Source: Sisyra terminalis (Eukaryota; Arthropoda; Insecta; Neuroptera; Sisyridae). From it: a DNA stretch of 64,000 nucleotides. The notes beneath the pieces are model-generated. The model made no database searches, was not told the origin of the DNA, and was given only the letters and a program-made list of their open reading frames with translations. Of this stretch, positions 46,048-58,329 are shown piece after piece. Both the position numbers and the translations under genes were made by a program. The DNA lies in assembly GCA_958496175.1 (NCBI GenBank), contig OY292275.1, positions 14,756,001 through 14,820,000 of the forward strand, written 5' to 3'. Positions within the stretch are counted from its first letter, which is position 1; the number at the start of each line of letters is the position of its first letter.

Positions 46048-49000
46048 CTAAAATTAAATATTTACAATTTATGAATTGTGTATTGTTAGTAAAATAGTAT
46101 TCCCAGTTACCATCTTTTTCTTTATCACTAGAAGAAGATTTTGTGTTGTCTGATTCTTGTTTTGCTTTGCGTTGAATTTTCTTCATTTTCGCTCGTTGGT
46201 TCTGGAACCATACTTGTACCACTCGTACACTGAGTCCGGTTTCTTTGGCGAGAGCTTCACGTACTTTTCGACATGGTTTTGGACTAACTTCAAAAGAAGC
46301 TTTGAATTGGCGTCGTTGGGCCGACGTTAATATTGTCCTGGGTCTTTTAGGACCGCGACGCCCATCTCTAGGTCGCAATCCGTCGTCAAGTAGATCATCG
46401 TGTTCCGGCGTACTTGCTTGTTGCATTAAATACATTTCCTTCTCAAAATCCTGCCGACAAAATAATTGGCCAGCCCGCAACACAAATTGCTCGCCTTTCT
46501 GTAACGGTTGGCAACACACCACACATATGAAACAGGGTAAGTGGAAAACGTGTTGTTGTGCCCTCATCACCATCTCATGCGCTAATAAACGGTCACCACA
46601 TCGTGAACATTTCACGCCGAATATTCTGCAAACATCAAAGCGATGTTAAATCAAATAATTACTCAACATTGTACACATATACATATATATTAAGATTTAC
46701 ACAGCAAAATGGAGAACACAAACGTAGTATTCATTGAAGCTGAGAATATATGAGAAAATTATTAGGTGGTGTAGATTCAGTTTATATGTTTAACATTCAG
46801 TCAACTGTGCATTATTATATGTAATAATTTCATCTTATAGAAATAGTTTACGCTAACTTACAGTTCAAATAACAGAGAAATACTAATTCTGTTTTTCACT
46901 TCTCAACTAAAATACACTCTAGTTTGTGATCATTTAACTTTGAGCAAACTGTACTAAAAATTTGTACGAACTAAAATGCTTGAAACTATTTCTACTATAT
47001 ATTGCATAAAAAGACTTGGTGTGAGATCTCTGGCAAAAATATTTTTTTATTTGAAATTCCAAAATGATTATTTACTTTTGACATTTACAAAAAAAATTCT
47101 CTTTTAGTTTGGGGTAGTAGATTTTTGAATTAGACATCTTTAGTCGACCGAAAAATATCAGAAAACTATTCCAATAAAAATAAGTTACTAACTTAGAAGT
47201 TAGAAAGTTATTTTTTTTCTCCATTATTTCAAGTCTAAATATAAATATAATAAAAAATTACTTAGTAATTGATAGCTTATTAATCGTAATTTATAAGTAT
47301 CTATGAAATTAGGTATATTATAAATTTAAGTAAAAATTATTGTTGACAAACGAAAAGCCATATTAGTACTTATCTTAAACTCAAATTATATTTGCTAAAT
47401 ATCAGATGTAATAATTTATATCATGAGACTATGTATTTTCAATTAATATCTTAAGGTTTCCTGATGAAGTCGGGATAGCACTGACGAAACGTCGCGACTT
47501 AAAATTAATAAAAGAAAATATTAATAAATTTGGTCTACAATATCCTGAATTAATTTTTATTTTCATCAAAAGACTAAAACTTGGTCATCAATATTCTTAT
47601 TTAACATGTTTTCACCGAACTACTTCATTCAATTAAATGTAGATTTCAGAATTTTGGAATGACTGTAATTTACTGTACAATAAATTGTAACATTTGTATA
47701 AATTTGTATTTTTTTTTATAATTATACTGATTTTGTATAAACCGAAGCATTACCCAATATTGCCCATTATATAGACAATTCATAATACCTACCTACTATC
47801 AAATCATACCTACAGAATATTATTATATTATATTAATGTAATAGACTACTATTTTATTGTTGTATAATATTTTATTTTAGAGTCATTAATGACTTTTGTT
47901 GTAAAAAAATGACTATAAATAATAAAAAAATTCAACAATTTAAAAGTTTAAATTTTTAAGATATAAAATAGTATATTTTTATTTCATAACTATAAACATA
48001 AATCAAACTTATTTTTCCTTGCATTTAATAGTCTTGCATTTCCATTTTTGAAAATACGAGAAAGTAAAGGTTAGTATTTATTATAAAATATATAGACAAA
48101 AGTAAAACTTCAAAATTGCAATTCTTACATAATCATTGTAAATAATAATTTAGAGTATTAAAAATAACTAATAATAATTTATAATTAAAAACTATTCGAC
48201 GATTCTCGACAGATTCTCTATGAATTTTCATAGAATATAATCTTTGTATCTCTGCTTTTACTTATTATAGTATTTAAAATCATTTTTATTGTTTAGTTCT
48301 TCTCTTAGTTCGGGATATTTACATAAAATAATATTTAATTATTTGACAAAAAAATTATGTTACCAAAATAATTTTAACATTATCATTTAATTTTTTATCA
48401 TATAATTCCCTGTAGTCGGTAGGAAGAAGATTAAGACAATTAAATCTTAACTGATAATTGAACCACTTAAAAATTAAGCTAGATATCATTTATCAAGAAT
48501 TTTGAATTTTTGATAAAGTTGTTTCAAAACTTTTTTTATCAATTATATAATTTGAGAACATGTTTGATGTGTATTTTATATGGCATTTTTGGTCCTTAAA
48601 TGAAACTAAATCAAGGCATAAGTAAAATAGATTGTAATTGAATTGGAAAACGTTCTACAAATGCTTTGGAAACGGTTTCCTTGACTTGAAAAATGGTACA
48701 AATAATTGGTAAAGAATTACTTAATAAAATACCTGCTTAAATTAAAATATTAAAATGGTTCTTTAAAAAATCAACTTTCCAGGATTATTTAGATTTGAAT
48801 ATCAAACTATATAGTTAAGGAAAAGAAAAACTTGAATATGTGATAAGAAGGATATCGAAATAAGTAATTTTTTGCAATGATAAATACAATTTTTCTTTAA
48901 CATTTGATTTTATATTTAAAACAAAATAAATTTTAAATAAAATAATTGATTATCGTTTTTACAACTTTTAAAAATGACGAGAAATTATAGTAGGCATCGT

Positions 49001-52000
49001 TCATATAATAAATCTGCAATACGCATGCGTGAGCTTTAAATAACTATCTATTACATCCCTACGCGCTGAAGCATAAGTTCTATTATTTCAAATTCCATTA
49101 AGAAGATATCATTACAGTAAAAATGATAAATTCAGGAAAGTGGTATATTTTTGACAAAAAAAAATCCCTCTTTTATGTTTTCTGTGTATATTATTTCCCT
49201 TTAACACTTTCAAAAAGTTCATAAATAAAAGGTAAATACTTAGAAATAGTTTTTGATTTTCTTCAATTTCAAGTTTTAATAATATGAAAATTTCAAAAGC
49301 TTGCGTTGAAATTTCTTAAGTATATCAAAAGCGCGTTGGCACTTTTTCCCATAAAGATGTGAAATTTTGATTTTCCCAAAATTTATGATGAATTTATGAT
49401 GTCATGAAAGCAAATTTGTAGTTCTTACTTATCAAGGAACTTTTAAAGAATTAAAATTTAGTTTTGAATGTTTTAGTTTGGATTTGGCTAAAAAAAAATA
49501 AAATTATATATCTTCTGTATATCTCGTAATATTTGAAATATTTTCTCTATGAAAATAATCTTAGGTAGATATATGAATTTATAGAAAATGAAGCACGGTG
49601 TACATAGTGAGGTGTAGGTACATCTGTAGCAAAAATATTCTCCGAGAACAGGCATTCATTCGACCTACTCCACTCGTCCCTTATATTAATATTTCACTGT
49701 AAAGCTCAAAAAATATCGTAAGCTACATTATTATTCCTATTCTTATTACATTTTTTCCGTGCAAAGCATTCGTGCGGATAATTTTTATACTCTACAAATA
49801 TTTTGTTGGAATACAAAGTCAGTGAGGAAAAAAGAAGCTCCACGCTTGAAGAAAGATGTAAGAAATATATTTCTGACAATATGGACAACCAGCGATACGA
49901 GGGAGAAAATGCGCACGGAAATCAAAAGGGGAACGATGATGAAGATTTTTCACACACATATACCTACACGTCTTAGGAATACATAGATTTTTTGAAAAGA
50001 AATCTCAAGCTTTTCATCTGCAAAAAAATACAATAACGCGTTAAGCAACACACAAACGGGCGAAGCGAACACGTCATTTGATGCCTCTTTTATAGTTTGG
50101 CGTTGACGTGAATTTTATTGCCTTTTGTGAATTGAAAATATTGTATTTTACTTTATAAATATAAATGAAATGGTAATGACAAAGAATTGAAGACGACGTG
50201 AATATAAAGGAAAAATTGAAGAGATTTTTTTTTTTTGTAAATTTTACTTGAAGATAATTTTAATCAGTGGCTGCTTTTCAGTGGAAGCAATAAGAACTAC
50301 CACCTTTCTTGACTAAAATTGAAATAGTCGATGGGTATTTTGCTAAGCAAAATAACAACCATCAACAATATGCAATCCTTCGCATCAGTAGCAAACTATT
50401 AATTTCAATAGATATCTTATATTTAAAATTTTTGGAGAAAGTTTAGTCTACCTTTCAAAAAATATGTAAATCTCAGTTGTGGTGGCACATTTCTGAAGGC
50501 AAAAGACATGTTATTCTACAAGATAGACCATATGGACTATATGCTTATAACTTTTTAATAGATAAATATTGATCAGTTTGATCAGTGGTTGTTAACCTTG
50601 TTGGAGATACTAAGCCCCAACAATTTCCTATGTGCATTCACTGAACCCTTTTAAATTGGAAAATAAAGTATGATTTTTTCACATTCAAAACAAAGCTTTT
50701 TACTTGAACAGTCGGGGGTGTGTCTTGATCTCTGCCAAACCCGCAAGACTGACTGACCGAACCCTTCATTTTTAGAACCACTGTGTTAGACAAATCCTAC
50801 ATACTTATATTGCCCATATCACTATTACACGGTGAAAACTCGCATCTTTACTCTATTCTACGGATAATATTTTATCTGAAAGATAAATTTTACTATCTTG
50901 ATATTAAAATACCGACCCTTTGAGAATTAAATTTTTAACAAATTTATTTTTTTTTGTTTAATTACTATAAAATTGCAATCAGACTAATAATAGATTAAGA
51001 ATTAATTTTTTTTCAAATATACATCGCCATGGATGTCTTTTACACAAATTTATAAAAGATATCAGGAAAATGAGCTTCTTATAAGTTTATAATGTAAAAC
51101 ATTTTTTTGATTGTTACTACAGCTTTTACATAATATTATGAAGTTCTACGAATTAAAATTTATAAAGGATTATAATCGATCTTTAAACAAGAATTGCTAA
51201 GTCTTAATAATGGTTACTAAGAAAATAAACTCAGCTTACTAAACATTTTTTTTTGTATTCTTCATATCTTGAAATGATTGAAATGCTCGAAGTTATGAAT
51301 AAAAATTACAAAAAAAAAAAATCATGTTTGCCAGTCAAAAATTTGAACTTCAAGATAATGAAATGAATGTAAAATTTCAGAAATAGAATAATTGTAGGGT
51401 TATGATAATATTTCAACCACATATAAAACATATAGGTGTAGTGTAGGCTATAGAGCACCTATGTTTAAATTTTGTTTACCTCGAAATTGATTCGGAAATC
51501 TTATGTCTTTCTGTCATTTATATATGGATAGACCATACATATGGCATCATATAGAAACGAGAAAAATCTAGTGTGGTGTACGAAGCGCCGTCTACGTAGG
51601 CACAGTCTTTATGATAACTAAAGGCAACAGTTTGCAATTGAGTGGCCAAAAGCGCTATCCTACAGAAATAAGCGCCTGTAATAAGCTCTAGCATTTTAAT
51701 TGGTTCGATTGCTTTAGTTTCCCACACCAGAAAAGAAAGATATAAGTCGGTTTTTATTCCTTTTAAAAGCGTCAAATCTGACAACGTTGCATTTTCGATT
51801 TTGTTTTTAATTTAATTCGCGAATAAATCGACCCATGATCCAATGAAAATTTCACCGCTTAAAAGAAAATTATACCATATTAGAATCGAATTAACCAGAA
51901 GTAAAACAAAAAAATCGCGAATTTAAATAAAAAAAATAAATAAATGATACGTTGCCAGATTTAACGGTCCTTAAAAGGGCTTGAACCTATAAAGCTCTCT

Positions 52001-55000
52001 TCTAACGTTTCCAACACGGTTTTTTTATTTACTGTACAGTGCGTTATCCCTTATAAACAGATCAATGGAAATCGTGGAAACACTGTATAAAATTTTCTTA
52101 CTCATTCTTTCGGACATTAAGTCCTATAGATTTATGTGTTTTACTCTTTTTACTGTCGCTTTTTCGTTTCATCAAATTTTAAATCATAACAATACTAAAA
52201 AAAATTCACTTCAAAAATTTTTTAAAAATCATGACTAGTTTCACATTCTTGGAAATCATTTTTATTTGGTATTTTCAAGTTTATCTAATATAACGCAATT
52301 TTATCTACAACAAAGTCATTGTAACAAGAACATATTCAATTACTTAAAGATTTCAATTCGGGTTCTTCTAAGTTCTTACGTGTACTAAATAAATATTCTA
52401 TAGGTTGAAGCACTCAAAACTGAATAAATCCAAAGAGATAATAGATATTCTTTCCTTCATCAAATGCACATTTAGGTGTAAAAACCTGAAAGAAAGTCAG
52501 CTTCCTACAAATAACATTGACAAAAAACATTATGCTTCTACATAATATGAGTATACTATTAATCATGTATCTAAGTATTGAGAGCTGTTATGATAGTTTC
52601 AGGATTACAATTTAAAAAGGTAGGGTAATGATTAAGTTTCGAAAATGTTTGGTAAGATACCAATAAATTAGGTAGTACTTTAAATTTTCTTGTATCTTTT
52701 TATCCTCAACGAATTAAATAATGTTAAGTGGAAATAGGACCATAACATTTGCTGTGATATATTAAAGAAAAATTGTTGGCTTCCGAAAATTTTTCGTCCC
52801 AAGCTGTCACTGGTTTTAATATGAAAATTTAAAGGAAGTTTGCTCACCGATCATAATCAGATTTACAGTATAATTTCGTATTTCTCGTGTAACAGGAATG
52901 AGCTAATAAAACACCACAAACACAACAGGCGAGACAATGTTCATGCCAACTGGAATCGGCTACACGCATTAAATAACGGTCGTGGATTTTTTGGCCGCAT
53001 CCCTCACACATTTCATACGTTTTGGGATGGTGGAGGCTGTGGTGGTGTTGATGATGGACCTCACATTTAAGGCCATTGGGAGCGACGATTCCATCTGTAA
53101 CAAATAAAGAATGTTATTGAAAATTAGAACAAAATTTATTGCCAAACCATAAATTTTCCATGCAAATGGAACATAAATTTCCACCAATCACAAATAAATC
53201 AATCAAACGTTCTGTTGAAAGAATTTTTGGCATGAAAATTTCAATCCATTCGCACGTCGAGTTTGATAATGCAAAGATAATGTTACGATTTTCCGACGAA
53301 CGTTCATTCAACCACTTAAGTAAATCGAGCGAAACTACCCTCCGAAAAGGACACCCACCTTTCTACATGTACCCACCGCGGCCAATTCTATCGATTCAAA
53401 CCAACCCGTTTACGATGATACTTAACGTTAATCGTAGCGCTACTAAAACAACTTAAGAGAATTTGCACCACGAAAATCATCAGTATTTCTCACAAAAGCT
53501 CTACCGTGTCATTGTCATCAAGAAGCGCAAACGGATGCCAAGTGAATCACCGGAACATGGACCAAAATTTAACCCAAAGCCATTAACATGTTCGGATGCA
53601 TTTATTAAAACCCACCATTCCCACACTCATTACCGAGGCAAATGTAAACGTTTCACCTCCTTAAATCCCATTCATTTTTCCCATTTCCATCGCTAAGTGT
53701 TCCCATTAAAAACACATTGGTGATATAAAATCTCTCATGAAAGCGTTTTATAAAATGATAAAAGAAAAAAATATTTAAAGCGCTTCAAAGAATATAAAAT
53801 GTAAATGTTCTTGAATTTTAAAAATCACTTAACCACTACTTCAAGCATCCTTTTTCATCCCAAACTCCAATGTCATATTCGCTCATCATTAACGCCTTCG
53901 ACACTTTCATGTAAATCTTTTTACCCCAAATTCAACCCTATTTTACTCAAGTTTTTCACACCAGAAAAATTAAATGCAACCCAAAAAGAGCGGCGAGTCT
54001 TTATGACTTTTTATCAATTTTGAATATTCATCGCTAAAAATTTGCATTTTGCACCGAATTTAGTATTAATGAATTTAAAAGTATCTGGAATATTCAAATT
54101 TTTAAATCAACTTCAATTTACATAATATTCGTTTCTAATTAATGAAAAAGTTCCCTGTGAAAACCGGTAAGATTTTTTCCATTTATCCAAATTTAGTTGT
54201 TGTGCTTTAGAACGTTGAAGTTGAGTGGGTATATGGAAAATGTTTGCATGAATGCATTACTTAAACAGCCATTCGCCTCTTATGGTGGCTCTTGATACCA
54301 ATAAAATAACAAGAGCTGAAAGCCAACCACGGTCTTATAGTTACGAGGACTTTTGCTGGTATATCCAACGGTTGCAAATCGAGGTTTTCCTCACTTCTGG
54401 CAAAACTTGAAAAGCATTCAAGCATCAACGACAGCAACACGACCAACAATAATGATAACCACCGAGAGAAGCTTGTTCAGACCTCATAAAAAAACATATC
54501 TTGCATATCCTCCCTCTTAAGCTCTGGTTTCAAAACCACAACATCAACAACTGAACTGATCATCAATTATCTAAACTATTTGTAGGTTAGTGCAAATAAG
54601 TTGTTCTATCAACAATTTATTAACCTATAAGCCCACAAAACCAGACAAGATTTCTAAAACACGTCGAATACGAATCATTCTATCAACCATCTGGAAAACA
54701 AACTATAAAGGAGTCTTTCCCAAAGAGGATTCCACGAAAAATTGGTTATTTTAGACTTCTTGAAACCTTTTTGTCACAAATTAATTTATGACTTACTAAC
54801 TGAACTTACTACTGAAAAGATATACTATGCATTTTAAAGCGTTTAGTACAATATTTATCTATGCAAATATCAGAAAAAGTCTTCTACTCTCGAAGTTATT
54901 ATTAAGTTTACGTTAAAATCCCCAGAAAAAAAAACATGTAAAACAATCAAATACAATTTTCCATTAAACATTCAATTTCTTTCGATGCTTTTATTTTTGA

Positions 55001-57632
55001 CCCTTGTTTTTCTTCATCTGTTTGATCCCTGCGCCAGGGTACCCCAACACTGGCCCACTAGAAAAATCCTTAAAATTTGCCCATAGAAACGTTCCCACAT
55101 TGAAAATTACTCAAATAGAAAATTCCTCAAACAGAAATTAACGCACAATGATATATTCTCATATGGAAGTTGATTCCCAGGAAAACTAAATTAACACATT
55201 ACTTTCTTTCAATTGTTTTCACAGCTTTTTCCCCTTATTATTAACACAAGTTGAACTAAAGTTAATGAGATATAATATTGAAGTGTAAGATAAAAAAAAA
55301 TATCATCTTAAAAGAGAAATCTTTTTCTCCCTTTTGTCACATTTAATCACGATTTTTAGATAAACTCTCATATCAAAGCTTTAGTGCATAAGATTAAAAA
55401 ACCTCATTATGGAAGAACTATCGAAGACTTATTCCTTGCTTATATTTTGTATTAAGTTAAACTCCGAATATTACTAATAAAAATCATATGAGAACCTTTA
55501 GAATTTCAATGGTAAAAACATTTAAATATCTAATAAAATATTTAAAAAAAAATTAAAAACTTCGCTTCTATTAATGCAGCGCACTACAAAGGAAAAAATA
55601 TTTTATCAACTGAATTTTCATACCGATTGCACCATCGATATTAAGGTGATATTAACCAATTAATGAGAATCGTAAGCTATCTAGTTGTACATCAAAACAA
55701 TGGGTGTTCCATATAACCAAATTTTTAACAAAATTAGACCCCTCGCTTTGATTCACAACTAGATAGCTGACGATTCTCAATAATTGGTCAAAATCGCCTT
55801 GATATCGATGATCCAATCGATACGAAGTTCAGTTCATAAAATTATTTTTTATCTTTTTACTGCATTTTTTTCAATAGAAGCAAGGTTATTAAAATCATTT
55901 TATCTTATCCTTTTAAGTCTTATATTTTTTTTGTAGTATCAATTTTATCAATAATTATCTCAAATTTGAAATAACTGATTGTTGTCATTTATTTCAACAT
56001 ACATGTGCCTGTAAAAGTAGGCAACCAGAGATTTATTAAAAGTATAATAATTAATTATAGTAGAATTACTTGATGGTTATTAAATTTTACGACGGATTCA
56101 TGCGTTGTCATCGAAAGTAAGCAGCTTTGCCAAAATTCAGCACGATAAATTGCTGGGAAATAGGTGAAATATGAGACTATAAGTACCGTACCGTACAAAC
56201 TAACAATAAAGTAAGCAAATAGAAGCAAAGTAAAAATATTAGAGTTTCCAGGTTTGATTCAAGGAGAAATAACCTCTTTTGTATAAATTGTTACGTTTTT
56301 CTCCAAAATTTCAAAATAAAAATATTATTTATTCGATATATGTATTACAAAAAATTTTCATTTGAGTTGTGCGTCGGAAATATTAAGGAAATAACCGTTA
56401 ATTAGTTCTGATAATTACAGGGGGTGCATACCCACCAGAAACGGACTTGACAGTACGGCGTTGTAGAATAATTGACAGTATCTTTTTTTACACTTAATTA
56501 AATCTACTGAAGTTTTAAGGTGATACTGAATTTATTAAATATTATCATCTTGGAACAATTATATAAAAGTAGGACCAGGAATATATAGTAGTACGAAATT
56601 AAAATTTAATTTAATTATATATTTGGTTTCATAGAAAACTCCGACTTCTTCGAATATTGTTTTTATAATGAGTTTATGGAGTAAAAAATAGGTATTCAAT
56701 TTTAAAAATTAACACAATTCAAAAAATCATAAGAAATATTTTAAGAAATGAAATTTTTTTCAACTTATTAACAAATTTTCATGCATTTTTTCTCGTGTAA
56801 TTGGTATTTAATAGAAATTGGAAATGACTATGTATGTTTTCGTTAAATATTAATCAGTGAAAATTTCTTTTCCCAAAAAAAAGATGAGGATTGCAATTTA
56901 GAAAAAAACAAAGTTCTTGACGACTTTGAAGTCATTTATATTCCAGTAATATTAAGGAAAAAGAAACCATTTTCAATTCTGGGCTTTAACGGGGGGCTTT
57001 AACAATTTGACAAGGGCTTTTGACAAACTTTTGAAGAAGTCACAATTTCGTATATAACATTAGGGCCGTTAGATTTAAATTAGTGTTCAATATATTATAA
57101 GCTAATTCTCGCAATAATTAACAATATTTCCGACAATATATATAATATATAAAGCAATAAAACAATATATATAATATCCGACAATATATAAAGCATTTCA
57201 TTTTTTTCAGATATTCATAGTTTAAAACCAAAACAATAGAAAATAAATCGTTATATTAATCTCGGATTATTTGCAAATCAATAAAAAATAAATAAATTAT
57301 AGCACAAACTTTTGATTAAAGTTATGTCAATGTTTTCATAAGTCGTTAATTTATTTTAGAACAATAAAAAATAAGAATTGTTGTGAATATTTATAAATAG
57401 TAAATAAACAAACACTTAAAACATCCTTATATACATTTCCTTATCAATCTATATTATTATTTCTACTATACTTCAAAAAATTAATTTTAATTAATTTTAT
57501 TTTGAAAAATTTTGGATTATAAATCAGAGCTTTACCAGTTCGTCCATTGCACGGATGCGACGGTTGAATATTATCCGTTTCTTGAATCATCGTCACAGGC
57601 GTCATATTCAAATTCGGATAAAATTCCAACAT
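45812..57632 (-). CDS. Lmx1: Lmx1-class LIM-homeodomain transcription factor
   Basis: Complete minus-strand gene: exons 57632-57536 (ATG), 53094-52848, 46625-46111 and 46047-45812 (TAA), giving 364 residues. It is a nuclear DNA-binding factor; in this class the LIM domains bind cofactors such as Ldb/Chip and the homeodomain binds AT-rich sites, with roles in neuronal and limb patterning. LIM1 has Cys62, Cys65, His83, Cys86, Cys89, Cys92, Cys109 and Asp112. LIM2 has Cys121, Cys124, His143, Cys146, Cys149, Cys152, Cys171 and Asp174. The homeodomain spans about 205-264 with recognition helix [33 protein letters not shown] marks the Lmx1 class. A His-rich stretch precedes LIM1, and a Ser-rich acidic tail follows. 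All junction phases agree. Insects usually have two Lmx1-like genes; I cannot tell which this is. Confidence 0.96.
46048..46110 (-). other. Lmx1: Lmx1 63-bp intron, in frame and stop-free
   Basis: On the minus strand it begins gtaact, has a perfect TACTAAC branch site (plus coordinates 46085-46091) and ends attttag. Its length is divisible by three and it has no stop in frame, so a retained form would add 21 residues ([10 protein letters not shown]...). Splicing gives [12 protein letters not shown], the more conserved-looking join. Confidence 0.8.
46111..46625 (-). CDS. Lmx1: Lmx1 exon 3: LIM2 and homeodomain
   Basis: One large exon with the whole second LIM domain ([11 protein letters not shown] to CRQDFEKE) and the whole homeodomain ([17 protein letters not shown] to NQRAKMKK), then a Lys/Ser-rich stretch. 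The acceptor is gtttgcag. Its first base completes Arg115. Confidence 0.96.
47449..47560 (+). repeat. single-copy repeat with hairpin module
   Basis: The module at 47460-47500 reads CCTGATGAAGTC, loop, GACGAAACGTCGCGAC. The following segment, AAATTTGGTCTACAATATCC, matches the right arm of the foldback at 44648-44890. Confidence 0.65.
50583..50783. mobile_element. short hAT-like element
   Basis: The left end is CAGTGGTTGTTAACC; the right end, inverted, is CAGTGGTTCTAAAAA. This is the CAGTGGTTCT form common in hAT elements. The 8-bp flanks (AGTTTGAT and TGTTAGAC) agree at five positions, so it is old. There is no coding content in 201 bp. Confidence 0.65.
51770..51965. repeat. small foldback repeat
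   Basis: The left arm (AAATCTGACAACGTTGCA, then TTTAATTCGCGA) is inverted in the right arm (TCGCGAATTTAAA, then ACGTTGCCAGATTT). Arms are about 60-70 bp around a ~70-bp centre. Confidence 0.55.
52848..53094 (-). CDS. Lmx1: Lmx1 exon 2: His-rich stretch and LIM1
   Basis: After completing Asp33 it reads [20 protein letters not shown], then [20 protein letters not shown] and the rest of LIM1 to YCKSDYD. The acceptor is tgttacag and the donor CG|gtgagc, read on the minus strand. All LIM1 zinc ligands lie in this exon. Confidence 0.95.
53095..57535 (-). other. Lmx1 intron 1, 4.4 kb
   Basis: Contains the second copy of a long inverted-repeat element (55530-56240). From 53140 to about 53960 the plus strand is A/C-rich with little G, and three short open frames there look like a result of that skew. 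No exon was recognised. Confidence 0.6.
55530..56240. repeat. long inverted-repeat element, copy 2
   Basis: The centre is palindromic (AGCTATCTAGTTGT and ACAACTAGATAGCT), between TACCGATTGCACCATCGATA on the left and ATCGATGATCCAATCGATAC on the right. The right arm to about 56240 is the reverse complement of 18260-18720, including GCCAAAATTCAGCACGATAA. The left arm is shortened. Confidence 0.6.
57536..57632 (-). CDS. Lmx1: Lmx1 exon 1: start codon and N terminus
   Basis: Begins ATG at 57632 with AAA before it and reads [20 protein letters not shown], then [12 protein letters not shown], ending at donor ACTG|gtaaag. The single leftover G joins AT of exon 2 to give Asp33. This ATG is chosen because it opens the frame after an AT-rich leader. 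Confidence 0.88.
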
Positions 57633-58107
57633 TTTTATATTTGTTTTTTAAACGTCCACAAAATAATAAAAAATATTCAGAAAAAAAATCACAAAATATA
57701 ACAGTCACAACAAATACACAAAAGGAGAAAACATAAAGTCTTCAACATTTATCAACCGTTGATCAAAATTCAAAATATATTTGTTCAAAAATTGCCGTTA
57801 AGTTCAAACTATGTAACATGATATGTGCACTTTTTGGGAATGAAAAAAAGGAAGTTTTATGTAGTAATTTTTAGTGGTTGAATTTTTGAGATTGTGTAAA
57901 AGTGGTAAAACACGCACAGAAAATTCTGAAGCGAAATTTCGGGAATGTATCCCACTATGTCATCCCATTCAAGCTCGACTAGTCGACTATGTGATGATGG
58001 TGTGGGCCAAATGTCTTGTCTCGTTACCGCTTATAGATTCGATAAAATGACATTTGTACGAATGTCCTCTGTGCTTTAGTGACATATAAAGCTCCACCTT
58101 CGATTCG

Positions 58108-58125
58108 GTAGCGTCGCGACGCTAC
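58108..58125. repeat. 18-bp perfect palindrome
   Basis: GTAGCGTCGCGACGCTAC is exactly self-complementary, followed by a further CGCGACGCC. It could be a dimer binding site or a cruciform-prone sequence. Confidence 0.85.
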
Positions 58126-58329
58126 TCGCGACGCCAACTCCGCCCAGCCACGCATGCGATTGGTCACCGACGCCTCCATCTAATCCCACTCCCGCACAAC
58201 GACGGCGCCTATCTCACAAGTGCGATAAAGATCACACGATTATGTCCCATTTCGACGCCGATGCGTCGTTGTCGCCATCGGCAAGGATCGATCGGTGGGG
58301 GTAGGAAACGCTTTCGGTATCGTTACTAT

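Larger units (their letters stand above)
46626..52847 (-). other. Lmx1 intron 2, 6.2 kb
   Basis: Contains a single-copy repeat with a hairpin module (47449-47560), a hAT-like element (50583-50783) and a small foldback (51770-51965). The stretch 49600-50110 is less AT-rich than its surroundings and could hold regulatory sequence; nothing specific was recognised. Confidence 0.6.

Noticed and set aside
46245..46649. Plus-strand 134-codon frame opposite Lmx1 exon 3
   Set aside because: It is antisense to a conserved LIM-homeodomain exon and has no family features.
51518..51784. 88-codon minus-strand frame in Lmx1 intron 2
   Set aside because: No domain, no splice context, and one end runs into a foldback repeat; not supported as a gene.
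53139..53456. 105-codon plus-strand frame next to Lmx1 exon 2
   Set aside because: It sits in a strongly A/C-skewed stretch where stops are rare; no conserved motif.
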